Source: Bordetella genomosp. 4
GTDB lineage: Bacteria; Pseudomonadota; Gammaproteobacteria; Burkholderiales; Burkholderiaceae_B
Assembly (NCBI RefSeq): GCF_002261185.1
Contig: NZ_NEVQ01000020.1
Coordinates: 62,001 to 126,000 of the forward strand
DNA: 64,000 bases
Reading direction: 5' to 3'
Shown here: positions 18,096-26,453 of the stretch, piece after piece
Layout of the letters: each line of letters begins with the position of its first letter
Position numbering within the stretch: position 1 is the stretch's first letter
Notes under the pieces: model-generated
Seen by the model: only the letters and a program-made list of their open reading frames with translations
The model's database searches: none
Told to the model about the DNA's origin: nothing
Translations under genes and position numbers: made by a program

Positions 18096-19555
18096 GGCTC
18101 GTACGGAGCGAAGGGCTCAGCCGCCGCCTCAGCCGATTGCTCGATTTCGGCCATGCGAACCAGGTCAAGCAGATTAAAGCGGCCATCATGATGCCAGCCG
18201 GCCTCGGGCATACTCATCGATCCAATGGCGCTGATGCGCGTCACGCCTACTGCCCCGAGCTGCTCGGCCACACGGTAGAGCTCCTCCGGTGTAGCGGCGA
18301 CGCCCGCAGTCTGCAGGAACGCGCTGCGATTCTGCACCGTCGGCCCCACATCATCTAAAGCATCGATAGCCGCAACAACGATGCTGCGCTGTAACGCAGA
18401 CGGCGCCAGCGGTTGAGCATCGTCCGTATAGGCAACACTCCATTGCGCCTCATGGTCGCCGATCAGCCCGTCAACGCCGGATGGAGCTGAGGTATTCCAC
18501 TCGATGGCCTGCCGCCATTTCGCCAGCGATACCGATTCCGCCAGATCCAATGCACGCCGCGGATAGCGGCGCTGCAGATTTGCCAATTCGCCGGCAAGGT
18601 AGCCGGCAAATTCGCGTGGAGCAACCTGTCCGCCACGCTGCACATAAAACACCTGCGGCGAATAACACCCCTGCTGGTCGTAACGCATCACGTCCCAGGC
18701 GGCACGTCGTGCAAGGGCAGGCGCCTTTAACGTGTCAAGCGCAGAGGCGCTGATCACGCCGAAACCCAGCTTATGTCCATGCGGCAGGAATCGTGTCGTA
18801 ACAGGCAGACGTCGCTGAATCGCCTGCAGTGCATCATTGCCCCCGTAGGCCACCACCGTGTCGGCCTGAGCATAGAGTGCGTCTGCGTCTTCGCCGCCGG
18901 CCCCGCGCCACCACACTACCGCAAAGCAATCCGCTAACGGCGGATGCACCTCGGCCAGCAGCCGCGCAAACCATCCCGCAAATAAGGGCTCAGCGCTAGG
19001 AAGTTTGCCGATATTGCCCGCCTTGACCAGCAAGCCGCAAACGAAGCTCCACAACGACAAGGCAGGTACATTCCCCGCCCAGCTATGCACCAACAACTCG
19101 GGCCCATAGGCTCGCACCGCGCCACCCTTTGGGGCTGGTTGAAAAGCATCCAGGACCTTGGGATTGGCGAAATCTTCAACGATGAACCGATGCAGCTGTG
19201 GCGCCCTGAAGGTCTTGAAAAAACCAGTCAGCCCCAGGCGCACCATCTCTGTGTCATAACCGCTGACCAGCGGCAACAAGGCATCTGCTCGCTGGCGATA
19301 CGGATCATTGGAATCCAGCAAACGGGCAACCGCACGATCGATGACCGAAATAATCTCCGATACCGGCAAAGTCTTGAGATGCTGCGCACTCGCTCGCTTG
19401 ACGCGTTCGGCCAGCGTCCTCATCTGATCCGGCGACAACACCGGCACCGATACCTCGACGTGTTGAGCTCCTTGAGCAAATGGCAATATCTGCCACTGCG
19501 CCTCATTGGCTGACAGCCCCGGTAAATAGCCGGCCTCGACCCGCAGTGTGTTCAT
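18092..19555 (-). CDS. LuxC-family acyl-CoA/acyl reductase
   Basis: A 487-residue member of the LuxC acyl reductase family (aldehyde-dehydrogenase superfamily), which reduces an activated acyl group to the aldehyde with NADPH. The catalytic cysteine is visible as Cys297 in DQQGCYSPQ, close to the place of Cys286 in Vibrio LuxC. A nucleotide-binding-like segment (HSWAGNVPALSLWSFVCGLL) is at about residues 157-176. It overlaps the LuxE-like gene before it and the ATPase gene after it by four bases each. No luciferase genes are near, so this is not bioluminescence; the operon leader is a TPP riboswitch. Inferred role: reduction of a carboxylate activated by the LuxE-like partner, within thiamine salvage. 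Confidence 0.9.
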   Translation of the reverse strand: MNTLRVEAGYLPGLSANEAQWQILPFAQGAQHVEVSVPVLSPDQMRTLAERVKRASAQHLKTLPVSEIISVIDRAVARLLDSNDPYRQRADALLPLVSGYDTEMVRLGLTGFFKTFRAPQLHRFIVEDFANPKVLDAFQPAPKGGAVRAYGPELLVHSWAGNVPALSLWSFVCGLLVKAGNIGKLPSAEPLFAGWFARLLAEVHPPLADCFAVVWWRGAGGEDADALYAQADTVVAYGGNDALQAIQRRLPVTTRFLPHGHKLGFGVISASALDTLKAPALARRAAWDVMRYDQQGCYSPQVFYVQRGGQVAPREFAGYLAGELANLQRRYPRRALDLAESVSLAKWRQAIEWNTSAPSGVDGLIGDHEAQWSVAYTDDAQPLAPSALQRSIVVAAIDALDDVGPTVQNRSAFLQTAGVAATPEELYRVAEQLGAVGVTRISAIGSMSMPEAGWHHDGRFNLLDLVRMAEIEQSAEAAAEPFAPYEP

Positions 19556-20634
19556 GATGCCGCCGACCGAATGAACTCTTCGACAGCTAAGGAGCAGCCT
19601 TTGGCCTGCGCCCCCTCGGCGCGTCCCAACAACAGGAAACCATTCTCGGCCGGTTCACCCACGTCTTCAGTGAGAATCGTACTGACCGAATTGAAGTTAC
19701 CCAGATCGCAGTGCGCGAGGATGCCGCGCTCACCATCCGGTACCGTGTTCCCCGTTGCGGGATCGACCAAACGCGAGCGAATCCAATGAGGCCCGGATTT
19801 AACAGAAGGCACCACCGCATTGCCGTCGTCATAAAACTGCGTACTCAACTCCGTCATGCCATACATATTGATGCACAGTTCACGTGGCACGCCTAACAGC
19901 TCGGTCAGCGCCGCGTAGAAGGCCTCCAATGGGAGTTCACGGGATTGGCCCTTGTACCCTCCCGTATCGAGAATACGGCTGCCCGGTGGCAGATGAAAAG
20001 ACCGGCCCGACTGGCGCAACGCGTCAATCACGTGCACAAAGCTATAGCTCGCCCCCAGCAGGGCATACGGCTCACCAAGGCGCTCGGCCTGCTCGAGCCG
20101 CAACCACAGCCCCTCTAGATCGATCCCTTCCGGCGACATGAAGTAACGGCTGCCTGCGCTGCCGAATGTGGATTTCGCCAAGGCCAGATAATGCGCCAAC
20201 GACGAGTTAGGCATGGCGATCTCGTCCGGAAACAGAATCCCCATCGGCATACGTTCGACGCCCTGCATAAAGCGCTGGGCGAAATTGCGCGTCATCGACA
20301 GATCGTAAACATCCAGCCGAGGATGAAAATGCCGCCCGCGCATATCGGCGCGAGTCGTCCCACTGGTCATGAAAACGCGCTCGGCCGGCAACGGCGGCTC
20401 GCAACGCAGCTCCATTGCCTTGAAAGCGTCAATGGGCACAGCCGGAATATCGCGCCATGACTTCACGTTGCGTACGGTCGCGCCACGCCGCTGGCAAAAG
20501 CTGCGAAACGGCGCATTGGCATTGTATTGGTAGGCAAACAGACGCAAGGCGAGCTGATCGAACTGCTCGTCAGTGCAGCCATCCTGGGCGATGAATTCGA
20601 GAATATCAGCGTCAGGCGGTTCGGCGTAGTTCAT
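19552..20634 (-). CDS. LuxE-family acyl-protein synthetase/acyl ligase
   Basis: A 360-residue LuxE-type enzyme of the ANL adenylating superfamily: it activates a carboxylic acid with ATP and carries the acyl group on a cysteine for the LuxC partner. Visible are the phosphate-binding VFMTSGTTRADMRGRH (about residue 90), the YGMTELSTQFYD motif, and a C-terminal KGCSLAVEEF, whose Cys347 corresponds to the acyl-carrying cysteine of Vibrio LuxE. The Met at 20634 is chosen since the 19 upstream codons are not conserved-looking. It is the first gene after a TPP riboswitch and overlaps the LuxC-like gene by four bases. Inferred substrate: a thiamine-derived carboxylate imported by the downstream ABC genes. 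Confidence 0.88.
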   Translation of the reverse strand: MNYAEPPDADILEFIAQDGCTDEQFDQLALRLFAYQYNANAPFRSFCQRRGATVRNVKSWRDIPAVPIDAFKAMELRCEPPLPAERVFMTSGTTRADMRGRHFHPRLDVYDLSMTRNFAQRFMQGVERMPMGILFPDEIAMPNSSLAHYLALAKSTFGSAGSRYFMSPEGIDLEGLWLRLEQAERLGEPYALLGASYSFVHVIDALRQSGRSFHLPPGSRILDTGGYKGQSRELPLEAFYAALTELLGVPRELCINMYGMTELSTQFYDDGNAVVPSVKSGPHWIRSRLVDPATGNTVPDGERGILAHCDLGNFNSVSTILTEDVGEPAENGFLLLGRAEGAQAKGCSLAVEEFIRSAAS

Positions 20635-20714
20635 GGCTTTCGTGAGTCCTATACATGGAAGCTCCGAAGCCCGCCTGCACAGGCCGGCCATACGCGCGGC
20701 CCTGTCAAGGTCAA

Positions 20715-20789
20715 TGCTCTTCTTACGCCGGTATGAACCGGGTCAAGTTCGCGGGTCTGAATCTCAGCACTGGCGTGCACCCCGGAGCA
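20715..20789 (-). promoter_or_regulatory. TPP riboswitch (THI element)
   Basis: On the minus strand the aptamer reads GGGGTGCACGCCAGTGCTGAGA (conserved GGGGTGC and CTGAGA, the latter at 20767-20762), then GACCCGCGAACTTGACCCGG and TTCATACCGGCGTAAG, which match the THI-box core (ACCC, GAACCTGATC-like, ATACCGGCG). The P1 stem closes with TGCTC (20789-20785) and GAGCA (20719-20715). About 80 bases follow before the LuxE-like start, with a GGCC-rich stretch that can serve as expression platform. Known behaviour: high TPP turns such operons off. It places the LuxE/LuxC/ABC/SDR operon in thiamine metabolism. Confidence 0.92.
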
Positions 20790-20828
20790 ACGGGTATGTT
20801 AACCCGCAATGACAGCCATGCAGAACCG

Positions 20829-21974
20829 CTACAGCCGAAAACACAGCAACGCCCCCACGAGCAAGGCCGCCGCTGCCGCCAAAAGCGAGCTGGAAAAGCT
20901 CTGGCTGGACGCATACAAGCGTTCAGCCAGCGCCGGCCCGAGTATCTGGCCTACACCGTAGACCAGCGTCATTGCCGCGAGCAGGTTCCTGCCCGTTGCC
21001 CGGGCGACACGTTGTGCGGCCGGCATGGCTATGGTTACGGTTCCCATAAAGGTGCCACCCACCAGCAGCGCGCTCAGCAGATAACTGGCGGCAGATTGCG
21101 ACACAGCCGGAAGGGCGACGCCAATAGCCTGCAGCACCAGATTGGCGAGCAATGCGTTTCTCGTACCGATGCGCTGGTGGAGTTTGTGCCAAAGGAAACA
21201 GGAAGGCGCCGCGCCCAGGCCGAATACGGCCCACACATGCGCAGCGTCCAGAGTGGGCAACGCCGTTTTGACCAGCAAAGGCAGATACGTCGCCGTCACG
21301 ATGTACCCCAACCCTGCCAAGCCGTACATGCAGATCAGAGGCCATGCCGCAACAGTCACAGCATCGTCGGTCGCTAGAGCGGTATTGGAGGTCGAAATAG
21401 GAGCGGCCGAACGTATTCCTGGCACGGCCACCAAACCAAGCACCAATGTCACAACCCCCAGCAATAGCCACATGCCCTGGCTCTGGAGTCCCGTATGCGC
21501 TCCCAATACCAATATTTCCGAGGACAAGGCGATGCCAACGCCTACCCCCGCATACAACAGCGGCGCGCCCCTGCCATGGCCCCTGTGCTCCAACAGCCAC
21601 AATGACGCAGCGACCATGGAAAGCGCGCTGAATATGCCTGCAATTCCTCTCGCGACAACGATGGCGCTGGTAGTATCGAGAAAGGCTAATAACGCCAGGC
21701 AAATCGCAGTGCCGACGGCGGACCAGATACACAGACGATGCGCATCATGGGCCCGCATCCGCACGGCAAGCACCGCGCCAAGCAGATATCCCGCGTAGTT
21801 GGCCGAAGCCGCCCAACTGCCGCCTTGCATGCTGATCACGCCCTCCTCGACCATATGCGGATAGATGGCAGTAAATGCGAAACGTCCAAATCCCATTCCA
21901 ACAGCCAGAATCAAGGCGGCTTCGATCGCAGAACGGAATTGGGAATGGCGAGAAGGTGTCACCGCGAGTTCCAT
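20829..21974 (-). CDS. YbfB/YjiJ-family MFS transporter
   Basis: A 381-residue major facilitator with about 12 membrane segments. The N-terminal ALILAVGMGFGRFAFTAIYPHM segment is characteristic of the YbfB/YjiJ family, whose substrates are mostly unknown. It ends 40 bases upstream of the TPP riboswitch, which belongs to the next operon on the same strand, and it begins 113 bases after the LacI gene. Three 15-bp operator-like repeats at 30-31-bp spacing lie immediately before its start, so it has its own regulation. Whether it exports a product or imports a substrate cannot be said. Confidence 0.87.
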   Translation of the reverse strand: MELAVTPSRHSQFRSAIEAALILAVGMGFGRFAFTAIYPHMVEEGVISMQGGSWAASANYAGYLLGAVLAVRMRAHDAHRLCIWSAVGTAICLALLAFLDTTSAIVVARGIAGIFSALSMVAASLWLLEHRGHGRGAPLLYAGVGVGIALSSEILVLGAHTGLQSQGMWLLLGVVTLVLGLVAVPGIRSAAPISTSNTALATDDAVTVAAWPLICMYGLAGLGYIVTATYLPLLVKTALPTLDAAHVWAVFGLGAAPSCFLWHKLHQRIGTRNALLANLVLQAIGVALPAVSQSAASYLLSALLVGGTFMGTVTIAMPAAQRVARATGRNLLAAMTLVYGVGQILGPALAERLYASSQSFSSSLLAAAAALLVGALLCFRL

Positions 21975-21989
21975 GTCTGGCTCTCTTTA

Positions 21990-22065
21990 TTCTCAAATCA
22001 AGAACAGGTTTTTATTTTATTCCTTATTTAAGAATAAATCATCCGAGTTGTTCCTTATTTGAGAA
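21990..22065. repeat. Three phased 15-bp operator-like repeats
   Basis: Sites at 21990-22004 (TTCTCAAATCAAGAA, inverse orientation), 22020-22034 (TTCCTTATTTAAGAA) and 22051-22065 (TTCCTTATTTGAGAA). Centres are 30 and 31 bases apart, about three helical turns, so a protein bound at all three would lie on one face of the DNA. The first site is 16 bases before the MFS start codon, a position fit for repression. Confidence 0.6.
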
Positions 22066-22087
22066 CATGCGATGCCGACGACCGTGC

Positions 22088-23155
22088 TCAAGCACTGGCG
22101 CGCTTGATCACCTCGAAGCCAATGTCTTGAATCCGTTCCAAGACCCGTTCACCTCGCGCACGCTCCAAGATGAATTGCGCGGCGAGTTGCCCTATTTTTC
22201 GGCCGTCAATACGCACTGTCGTGAGCGCCGGACTGGTGTAGGGCGAGGTGACTTGATCGCCGAACCCTACTACCGCCAATTGATCGGGTACAGCAATGTT
22301 TCTCTCTTTGGCCTCGATCAACGCACCTAATGCCAGGGCGTCTGTACTGCACCACAATCCGTCAACATGCCCATCTCGCGCCAGTAGATCAACGAACGCT
22401 CGCCGGCCATCGCCAAAATGCGCAGGGGCGCTGATTTCGACCACAGGCAAATCAGCTTCCGCACGAATAGCCCCGCGTGCGACCAAGCGATTCACGAATC
22501 CGGCTCGGCGCCGGCGCGCTCTAGGGTCATTACCCGAGACCAACGCGGGCGCCTTGCTGCCTCGATCGATCAGCAAATCGGCAACGGCCGCACCAACATG
22601 TTCGTGTGAAAACCCAATCAGCATATCGACCGGCGTATCTGTCAGATCCCAGGTCTCGACCACTGGTATTCCCGACAACGCGAGCCGTTGTCGGGCCAAT
22701 TCAGATTGCACGACACGCGTCAGCACAATGCCGTCAGGGCCGCGGCTGATCAAGTTTTCCAGCAGTTCGATTTCATCGGCATCATCAAAGCCGCTCTCGC
22801 CCAGCATCAACTGATAGCCCTTGGCGGCCAGCGCTCGCGTCAAAGCATGTATCGTTTCCTGGAACACGGGTGACGCGATAGTGGGCACCAGAGCAGCGAC
22901 CAATTTACTGCGTCCGGAGGCCAGGCTGCCTGCGAGCCGATTCGGCACATATCGCACCTGGGCAATGGCAGCGCGTACATGCTCTAGTGTTGCAGGCGGC
23001 ACCGTTTCGGGACTGTTAAGCACACGCGAAACGGTCTGTGCAGACACTCCCGCAACGCGAGCCACGTCAGCCAAAGTCGCACGCCCGGCGCCACGTCGGG
23101 AGCGTCGCGGCGGCGGCAGAATATCCGGAGCGGAGAATGTCGGTGGCTGACTCAT
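22088..23155 (-). CDS. LacI-family transcriptional regulator (GntR-operator type)
   Basis: A 355-residue LacI regulator. After an Arg-rich N-terminal tail of about 25 residues, the helix-turn-helix reads TLADVARVAGVSAQTVSRVLN (about residues 27-47), with the hinge helix VPNRLAGSLASGR, then the sugar-binding-protein-like core. The start at 23155 was preferred to a Met 16 codons upstream as it leaves the shared operator outside the coding region. It is divergent from a DHDPS-family lyase gene; between them lies a perfect 26-bp palindrome built on TTAGCGCTAA, the operator type of gluconate/LacI repressors. Inferred: represses the lyase gene and itself, released by a sugar acid. Confidence 0.9.
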   Translation of the reverse strand: MSQPPTFSAPDILPPPRRSRRGAGRATLADVARVAGVSAQTVSRVLNSPETVPPATLEHVRAAIAQVRYVPNRLAGSLASGRSKLVAALVPTIASPVFQETIHALTRALAAKGYQLMLGESGFDDADEIELLENLISRGPDGIVLTRVVQSELARQRLALSGIPVVETWDLTDTPVDMLIGFSHEHVGAAVADLLIDRGSKAPALVSGNDPRARRRRAGFVNRLVARGAIRAEADLPVVEISAPAHFGDGRRAFVDLLARDGHVDGLWCSTDALALGALIEAKERNIAVPDQLAVVGFGDQVTSPYTSPALTTVRIDGRKIGQLAAQFILERARGERVLERIQDIGFEVIKRASA

Positions 23156-23231
23156 GGCGAGCAAGATAGCACGGTTGCAGAATGAGCTACGGTGAACTAT
23201 CAAGGGATAACCCTAGCATCACGCTCACAAA

Positions 23232-23257
23232 TGTTAGCGCTAATATTAGCGCTAACA
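23232..23257. promoter_or_regulatory. Perfect 26-bp palindromic LacI operator
   Basis: The half-site is TGTTAGCGCTAAT followed by its exact reverse complement. It contains two overlapping-scale copies of TTAGCGCTAA (23234-23243 and 23246-23255) with centres 12 bases apart. It lies 36 bases before the lyase start and 77 bases from the LacI start, in the only divergent region the two share. Confidence 0.8.
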
Positions 23258-23292
23258 CAAACACCGACCAAGCAGAAATACAGGAACGAACG

Positions 23293-24198
23293 ATGTCCCA
23301 GACCTTCAGCGGCCTATTTGTGGTCGCGCAGACTCCATTCACCGATGACGGCGCCTTGGATCTCGAAAGCGTCGATACGCTTTGCGATTTCTATATCAAG
23401 CATGGTGCTGCCGGACTCACCGTACTGGGGGTTGCTGGGGAGGCGGCCAAACTCTCGATGGAAGAATCGCTCGCGACCGTCCGCCGTTACGTGGCGCGCG
23501 CACAGGGCAAGCCCGTGATCGCAGGCGTCAGCAATCCCAGCGTTGCACAATTGGCAGCACTGACTAAAGACGTCGTAGAGGCTGGCGCCTATGGCGTGAT
23601 GATCGCGCCCGCGACCGGGCTGAAGACCGAAGAGGACATCTTCAGTTATTTCAACGCGGTGTTCTCGCGTATCGGCGATGTGCCAACGGTGTTGCAGGAC
23701 TTTCCTTTTTCCACGGGGGTCTGGCTGTCTGTGCCGACCATTGCCCGCCTCGTTGAACGCCATCCGCAAATCCAGGCGATCAAAGAAGAAGACATCCCGA
23801 GCGCAGCCAAGATCACTCGCATGCGGGCCGCCCTGCCCCGCCCTGTACCGATCCTGACGGGCAACAACGGCGTATTCCTGCTGCAAGAACTCGCTCACGG
23901 CATTGAAGGGCCGATGGCCGGGTTCTCTTATCCAGAAATGCTCTCTGGCGTGTACAAGCTGTACAGCGCAGGAAAGGTGCAAGAAGCGCACGATCTCTTT
24001 GACACCTACCTGCCCTTGCTGAACTTTGAAAACCAATCGCAATGGGGCGTGGCTGTGCGCAAGGAAGTGCTCAAGCGCCGCGGTGCAATACGCTCTGCCA
24101 CGATGCGTTCACCGGGCCCCGTGTTGACTGCGGCTGATCTGAAAGACATTGACCTGCTGGTCAGCCGCGTCGAAAAAGCTGTTGCTGAAAGGAAATAA
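23293..24198 (+). CDS. Dihydrodipicolinate synthase/N-acetylneuraminate lyase family protein
   Basis: A 301-residue class I aldolase-type TIM barrel. The Schiff-base lysine is Lys164 in QAIKEEDIP, and the substrate loop is GVAGEAAKLS (residues 46-55) in place of the usual GTTGE. The two tyrosines of the canonical family are missing: PATG replaces the PYY motif and LQDFP (Asp136) replaces LYNVP, so it is unlikely to be a true DapA. The start at 23293 follows AGGA by seven bases; a longer frame would run through the operator. Regulation by the adjacent LacI protein suggests catabolism of a sugar acid (a 2-keto-3-deoxy acid lyase or dehydratase). A hairpin ends the unit. Confidence 0.85.
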   Translation: MSQTFSGLFVVAQTPFTDDGALDLESVDTLCDFYIKHGAAGLTVLGVAGEAAKLSMEESLATVRRYVARAQGKPVIAGVSNPSVAQLAALTKDVVEAGAYGVMIAPATGLKTEEDIFSYFNAVFSRIGDVPTVLQDFPFSTGVWLSVPTIARLVERHPQIQAIKEEDIPSAAKITRMRAALPRPVPILTGNNGVFLLQELAHGIEGPMAGFSYPEMLSGVYKLYSAGKVQEAHDLFDTYLPLLNFENQSQWGVAVRKEVLKRRGAIRSATMRSPGPVLTAADLKDIDLLVSRVEKAVAERK

Positions 24199-24246
24199 GG
24201 TGGTGTTGCCTCGGCATCAATCTGTCGGGGCAGCACCACCTCTTAG
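24198..24246. terminator. Strong hairpin between convergent lyase and efe genes
   Basis: GGTGGTGTTGCC pairs with GGCAGCACCACC across an 18-base loop (one G-T pair), starting at the lyase stop codon. A short TCTT follows. It probably terminates both convergent units. Confidence 0.7.
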
Positions 24247-24266
24247 GCGCGCTATCGGCTATTCAC

Positions 24267-25094
24267 TCAATCCAGGCCCAGCATTCCACGCATCTGCGAA
24301 AGATCCTCGGCCAGCGTATTGACGCGGCCGGCCAGGATCTTTCGGTCGCGATCGCTCAGTTTCTCATATGACTGAAACCCACCCTCGGCCGTTTTGTACT
24401 TGGCAAGCGTGTCGAACACAGTCTTGAAATTGCCATCCGTCTTTTCGACAAAAGCCTTGTCTTCGCGCTCTACCAACGGGCGCAGCAATTCAAAGATGTG
24501 ATACGAGCCTTCGAAGTTGGCCTGAAAGTCCCACAGGTCGGTGTGACTATAACGGTCCTCTTCGCCCGAGATCTTGGTCGCCGCGACTTCTTCCATCAGC
24601 ACGGCGGCGCCGCCTACGACCTTCTCCGGCGGAAAGGTCAACTGCGACAAGCGCTTTTGCAGCTCCAGGACATCGGCCATCAGCTTGTCCGCCACGTCGC
24701 GGACCTTGTCGGTGCTTTTTTCTTCCCACAGTGCATATTCAATGCGGTGAAAACCGATGAAGCCTGGGTCTTTCTCGGCTTTCTCATGATCATCGGCACG
24801 CGAGTCGATTGATGCATCCAGATCGCTGAACAGCTCGGCCACCGGCTCGATACGCTCGTAGCTCATCCGCGTAGGTGCAAACAGCGCACGGGCCTCATCG
24901 ATCTTGCCGGCTTTGACGGCATCGGTGAACTTGCGAACGTCCTCGACAAACTTGTCGATGTTCTCATTCACGTAAAGCTTGTACTCGGCTACCGGCCCGA
25001 CCAATTCCAGCGGCGCCACAGCAGCATGGGCTTGCATCGTCATCGCGCCAGCAAAAATCGCTGCGACGATCAGACGGTTGCGGGAAAACGGCAT
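24267..25094 (-). CDS. EfeM-like imelysin (peptidase M75) periplasmic protein
   Basis: A 275-residue periplasmic protein: signal peptide (ending near QAHAA, residues 1-25) followed by one imelysin/M75 domain with the metal-binding HxxE as His116-Arg-Ile-Glu119 in GFHRIEYALW. It has no cupredoxin domain, so it is of the EfeM type. It is the fourth and last gene of efeU-efeO-efeB-efeM, 40 bases after efeB. Known: EfeO/EfeM domains deliver iron to the EfeU permease. The partner EfeO in this operon has Phe at the His position of HxxE, so this protein may provide the intact metal site. Its end meets a terminator hairpin. Confidence 0.88.
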   Translation of the reverse strand: MPFSRNRLIVAAIFAGAMTMQAHAAVAPLELVGPVAEYKLYVNENIDKFVEDVRKFTDAVKAGKIDEARALFAPTRMSYERIEPVAELFSDLDASIDSRADDHEKAEKDPGFIGFHRIEYALWEEKSTDKVRDVADKLMADVLELQKRLSQLTFPPEKVVGGAAVLMEEVAATKISGEEDRYSHTDLWDFQANFEGSYHIFELLRPLVEREDKAFVEKTDGNFKTVFDTLAKYKTAEGGFQSYEKLSDRDRKILAGRVNTLAEDLSQMRGMLGLD

Positions 25095-25134
25095 GAGATC
25101 TCCTTGTGTAATGTAAACAATGACCAGCGACTTG

Positions 25135-26430
25135 CTAGGCAGCGCTCAGAAGCGTACGCCCGAGCCAATCCTGCTTGTCGCGCATCCCTGGAAGCGTGTA
25201 GAAGAATCCACCGCCGATAGGCTTGATGTACTCCTCTAGCGGCTCTCCGTCCAATCGTTTCTGAACGGTGATAAAGCCTTTTTCCAGATTGGACTGATAA
25301 CAGATGAAAAGCAGCCCCATCTCGAGCTGGCCCGACTTGGTCACGCCATTCGAGTAATTAAAAGGCCTGCGCAGAATCAGATTCTTTTCAGACCCTTTAG
25401 TACGTGGATTGGCCAAGCGAATATGTGAATCCAGCGGCGTTTTCTTGCCTTCCGGGTCTTTAGTGAAGTCGGGCACGTCGTGCTCGGTCTTGCCACCGTC
25501 CAATGGCGCACCGCTGTCGCGCTGCCGGCCGAAGATGGCCTCTTGTTCCTGTAGCGGTGTGCGGTCCCAACGCTCGACGAAGTTCCGAATGATTCGTACT
25601 GCCTGATAACTGCCACCATGAGCCCAAGCCGGTTCGCCCTCGTCATCCGGCCCTACCCACACGATCTGGCTCATTGCCGTACTGTCGTTGGCATTAGGGT
25701 TGGCTGAGCCATCACGAAAACCCAGGAAATTTCTGGCGCTTTCGGGCGGAACACCGGGTTTTTCTGGCACCGGTGGCACGGTACCTTCTTGCTTCCAGAG
25801 CAGAATCAACAAATCCGGAAACTGCTTGATGATGTCTCGCAGTGCATGAATGTTGGTATCGGGCGTATTCGAGCAGAACTGAATCGACAGATCGCCATGG
25901 CACAGTGCGGCATCCAGTGCATCGTTAGGATGCGCGCTCATGCGCTGCAGATGCCTCGGCTTGCGATCCTGCAAACCAAAGCGATCATCGAATAACGAAT
26001 TACCTACAGATACGGTAATCGTCAAACCGTCCGGCTGCACGCGGGGACCCATGATGCCGGAGTCCGCGGGCGGCAGGCGAGGATCCAGTTTGGGCACCTC
26101 ACCGCCTTGCGTCAAAAACACAATGCGCTCAGACAACCCACGCAACAGGCGTTCGAGTTCTTTGCGATCTGTGGCAATGACGTCAAAGGACGCCACCATC
26201 CCGGCAGAGGGTCTCGGCGTCACGATGCCCGCCTGATGTTCGCCCCAGCAGCTGACGCGCTCATCGGTGCGCAAGCTGTGCGGTGCATCGGTCACCTGGC
26301 TGTCGGCGGGCGGCTTTTGCGCGTGGACGGGCAACGCGCCCAGGCCTGCCAGGGACGCTGCGCCCTTTAGCCAATGACGGCGCGACAGCGAGCCCGACGG
26401 CTCGCGGGAATCTGAATGACTGCCTGACAT
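25135..26430 (-). CDS. efeB: EfeB deferrochelatase/DyP-type peroxidase
   Basis: A 431-residue haem peroxidase of the DyP family. The N-terminus has a twin-arginine signal (SRRHWLKGAASLAGLGAL), so the folded haem protein is exported to the periplasm. The family motif FRDGSANP (GxxDG type) carries the catalytic Asp, and AHGGSYQAVRIIRNFVERWD is the distal helix region. EfeB oxidises ferrous iron or supports iron extraction from haem, feeding the EfeUO uptake route. It follows efeO by 23 bases and precedes the imelysin gene by 40. Length and Tat signal are normal for EfeB. Confidence 0.95.
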   Translation of the reverse strand: MSGSHSDSREPSGSLSRRHWLKGAASLAGLGALPVHAQKPPADSQVTDAPHSLRTDERVSCWGEHQAGIVTPRPSAGMVASFDVIATDRKELERLLRGLSERIVFLTQGGEVPKLDPRLPPADSGIMGPRVQPDGLTITVSVGNSLFDDRFGLQDRKPRHLQRMSAHPNDALDAALCHGDLSIQFCSNTPDTNIHALRDIIKQFPDLLILLWKQEGTVPPVPEKPGVPPESARNFLGFRDGSANPNANDSTAMSQIVWVGPDDEGEPAWAHGGSYQAVRIIRNFVERWDRTPLQEQEAIFGRQRDSGAPLDGGKTEHDVPDFTKDPEGKKTPLDSHIRLANPRTKGSEKNLILRRPFNYSNGVTKSGQLEMGLLFICYQSNLEKGFITVQKRLDGEPLEEYIKPIGGGFFYTLPGMRDKQDWLGRTLLSAA

Positions 26431-26453
26431 GATGAAAACCTGTACAAATAAAA

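Noticed and set aside
18092-20634. Bioluminescence operon from LuxC and LuxE similarity
   Set aside because: No luciferase (luxAB) genes; the neighbours are an ABC importer and SDR under a TPP riboswitch, pointing to another use of the same chemistry.
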